62,804 nt of DNA from Gammaproteobacteria bacterium (GTDB taxonomy: Bacteria; Pseudomonadota; Gammaproteobacteria; Pseudomonadales; Oceanobacteraceae): positions 1-62,804 of the forward strand of contig JABXIK010000012.1 in NCBI GenBank assembly GCA_013373125.1. The letters are read 5' to 3'. The stretch's first letter is position 1; each line of letters begins with the position of its first letter. Positions 62,680-62,804 of the stretch are shown here, piece by piece. The notes beneath the pieces were generated by a model, which was given only the letters and a program-made list of their open reading frames with translations, ran no database searches and had not been told where the DNA came from. Position numbers and translations under genes: made by a program.

Positions 62680-62804
62680 ATGAAAATAGAACGCGGAAGT
62701 AACGATAATGGACAGTGCTACGGTTTCTCCTTTAAAAATAGAAAAGTTTCTCGTTCTGGTACTGCTCAGATAATTGAGCAACTAGAAGGTACTGAAATCA
62801 CGCA
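62680..62804 (+). CDS. N-terminal part of a small cassette gene (cut by window edge)
   Basis: 41 complete codons, open to the last base: MKIERGSNDNGQCYGFSFKN, then RKVSRSGTAQIIEQLEGTEI. It begins 7 bp after an attC-like core, too close for a Shine-Dalgarno site of its own beyond the core, as is common for cassettes. No family is recognised in this fragment. Confidence 0.55.
   Translation, partial: MKIERGSNDNGQCYGFSFKNRKVSRSGTAQIIEQLEGTEIT

Noticed and set aside
1..62804. CRISPR arrays, prophage, transposase or tRNA genes
   Set aside because: No direct-repeat/spacer pattern, phage or transposase protein motif, or tRNA-like TpsiC arm was seen in reading both strands by eye; a tRNA scan was not possible.

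Overview
The window reads as ordinary chromosome from a marine-type gammaproteobacterium. The genes fit the Oceanospirillales (something like Bermanella or Oleispira), but this is an inference from gene content and a moderate base composition judged by eye; no similarity search was run. There are about 50 protein genes, no rRNA and no tRNA that I could see. The 5' edge cuts pgi and the 3' edge cuts a small gene in a cassette array.

Layout. 0-8.7 kb: pgi end, thioesterase, MAPEG protein, a calcium-repeat lipoprotein, a two-gene histidine kinase / REC-TPR regulator operon, alkB, and a eukaryotic-type hisA. 8.9-13.1 kb: rhlE, a cold-shock gene with a long leader, an acyltransferase and an MDR oxidoreductase. 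13.1-14.8 kb: an accessory island with repeats and two small cassette-like genes bounded by attC-like hairpins. 14.8-19.3 kb: a SnoaL-like protein and a GlxA/AraC regulator between two nearly identical terminators, then acnB. 19.9-22.9 kb: ccoG behind a near-consensus sigma-54 promoter, with a PAS/sigma-54 activator gene upstream. 22.9-36 kb: a carbon-scavenging locus with 3-hydroxybutyrate dehydrogenase, secreted PHB depolymerase, DcaP-like porin, a CrbS/CrbR-type two-component system, a DctPQM TRAP transporter and an orphan binding protein. A palindrome of the form TAC-WTTR-GTA recurs in front of several of these units, which suggests one regulon. 36-49 kb: DyP peroxidase, LysR/pirin, NAD-kinase-like protein, gcvR, an Aer-like chemoreceptor, glpK, a diguanylate cyclase, an outer-membrane barrel candidate, a possible small RNA, and a Na/Pi transporter with a coiled-coil partner. 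49.4-54.5 kb: bcp, yfaE, nrdB and nrdA with NrdR boxes and a DnaA box upstream and a structured 266-bp inverted-repeat element between nrdA and nrdB. 54.6-59.3 kb: RstA/RstB-like system, upp and uraA. 59.5-62.8 kb: ankyrin lipoprotein, then small genes separated by attC-like hairpins.

The most interesting signals are (i) two integrase-less attC/cassette clusters about 47 kb apart that share an identical 19-bp sequence before their first gene, (ii) the palindrome shared by the PHB/3-hydroxybutyrate scavenging locus, (iii) the nrdA-nrdB inverted-repeat element, and (iv) the sigma-54 control of ccoG. Family assignments are from recognised motifs. Residue positions given as 'about' are estimates.
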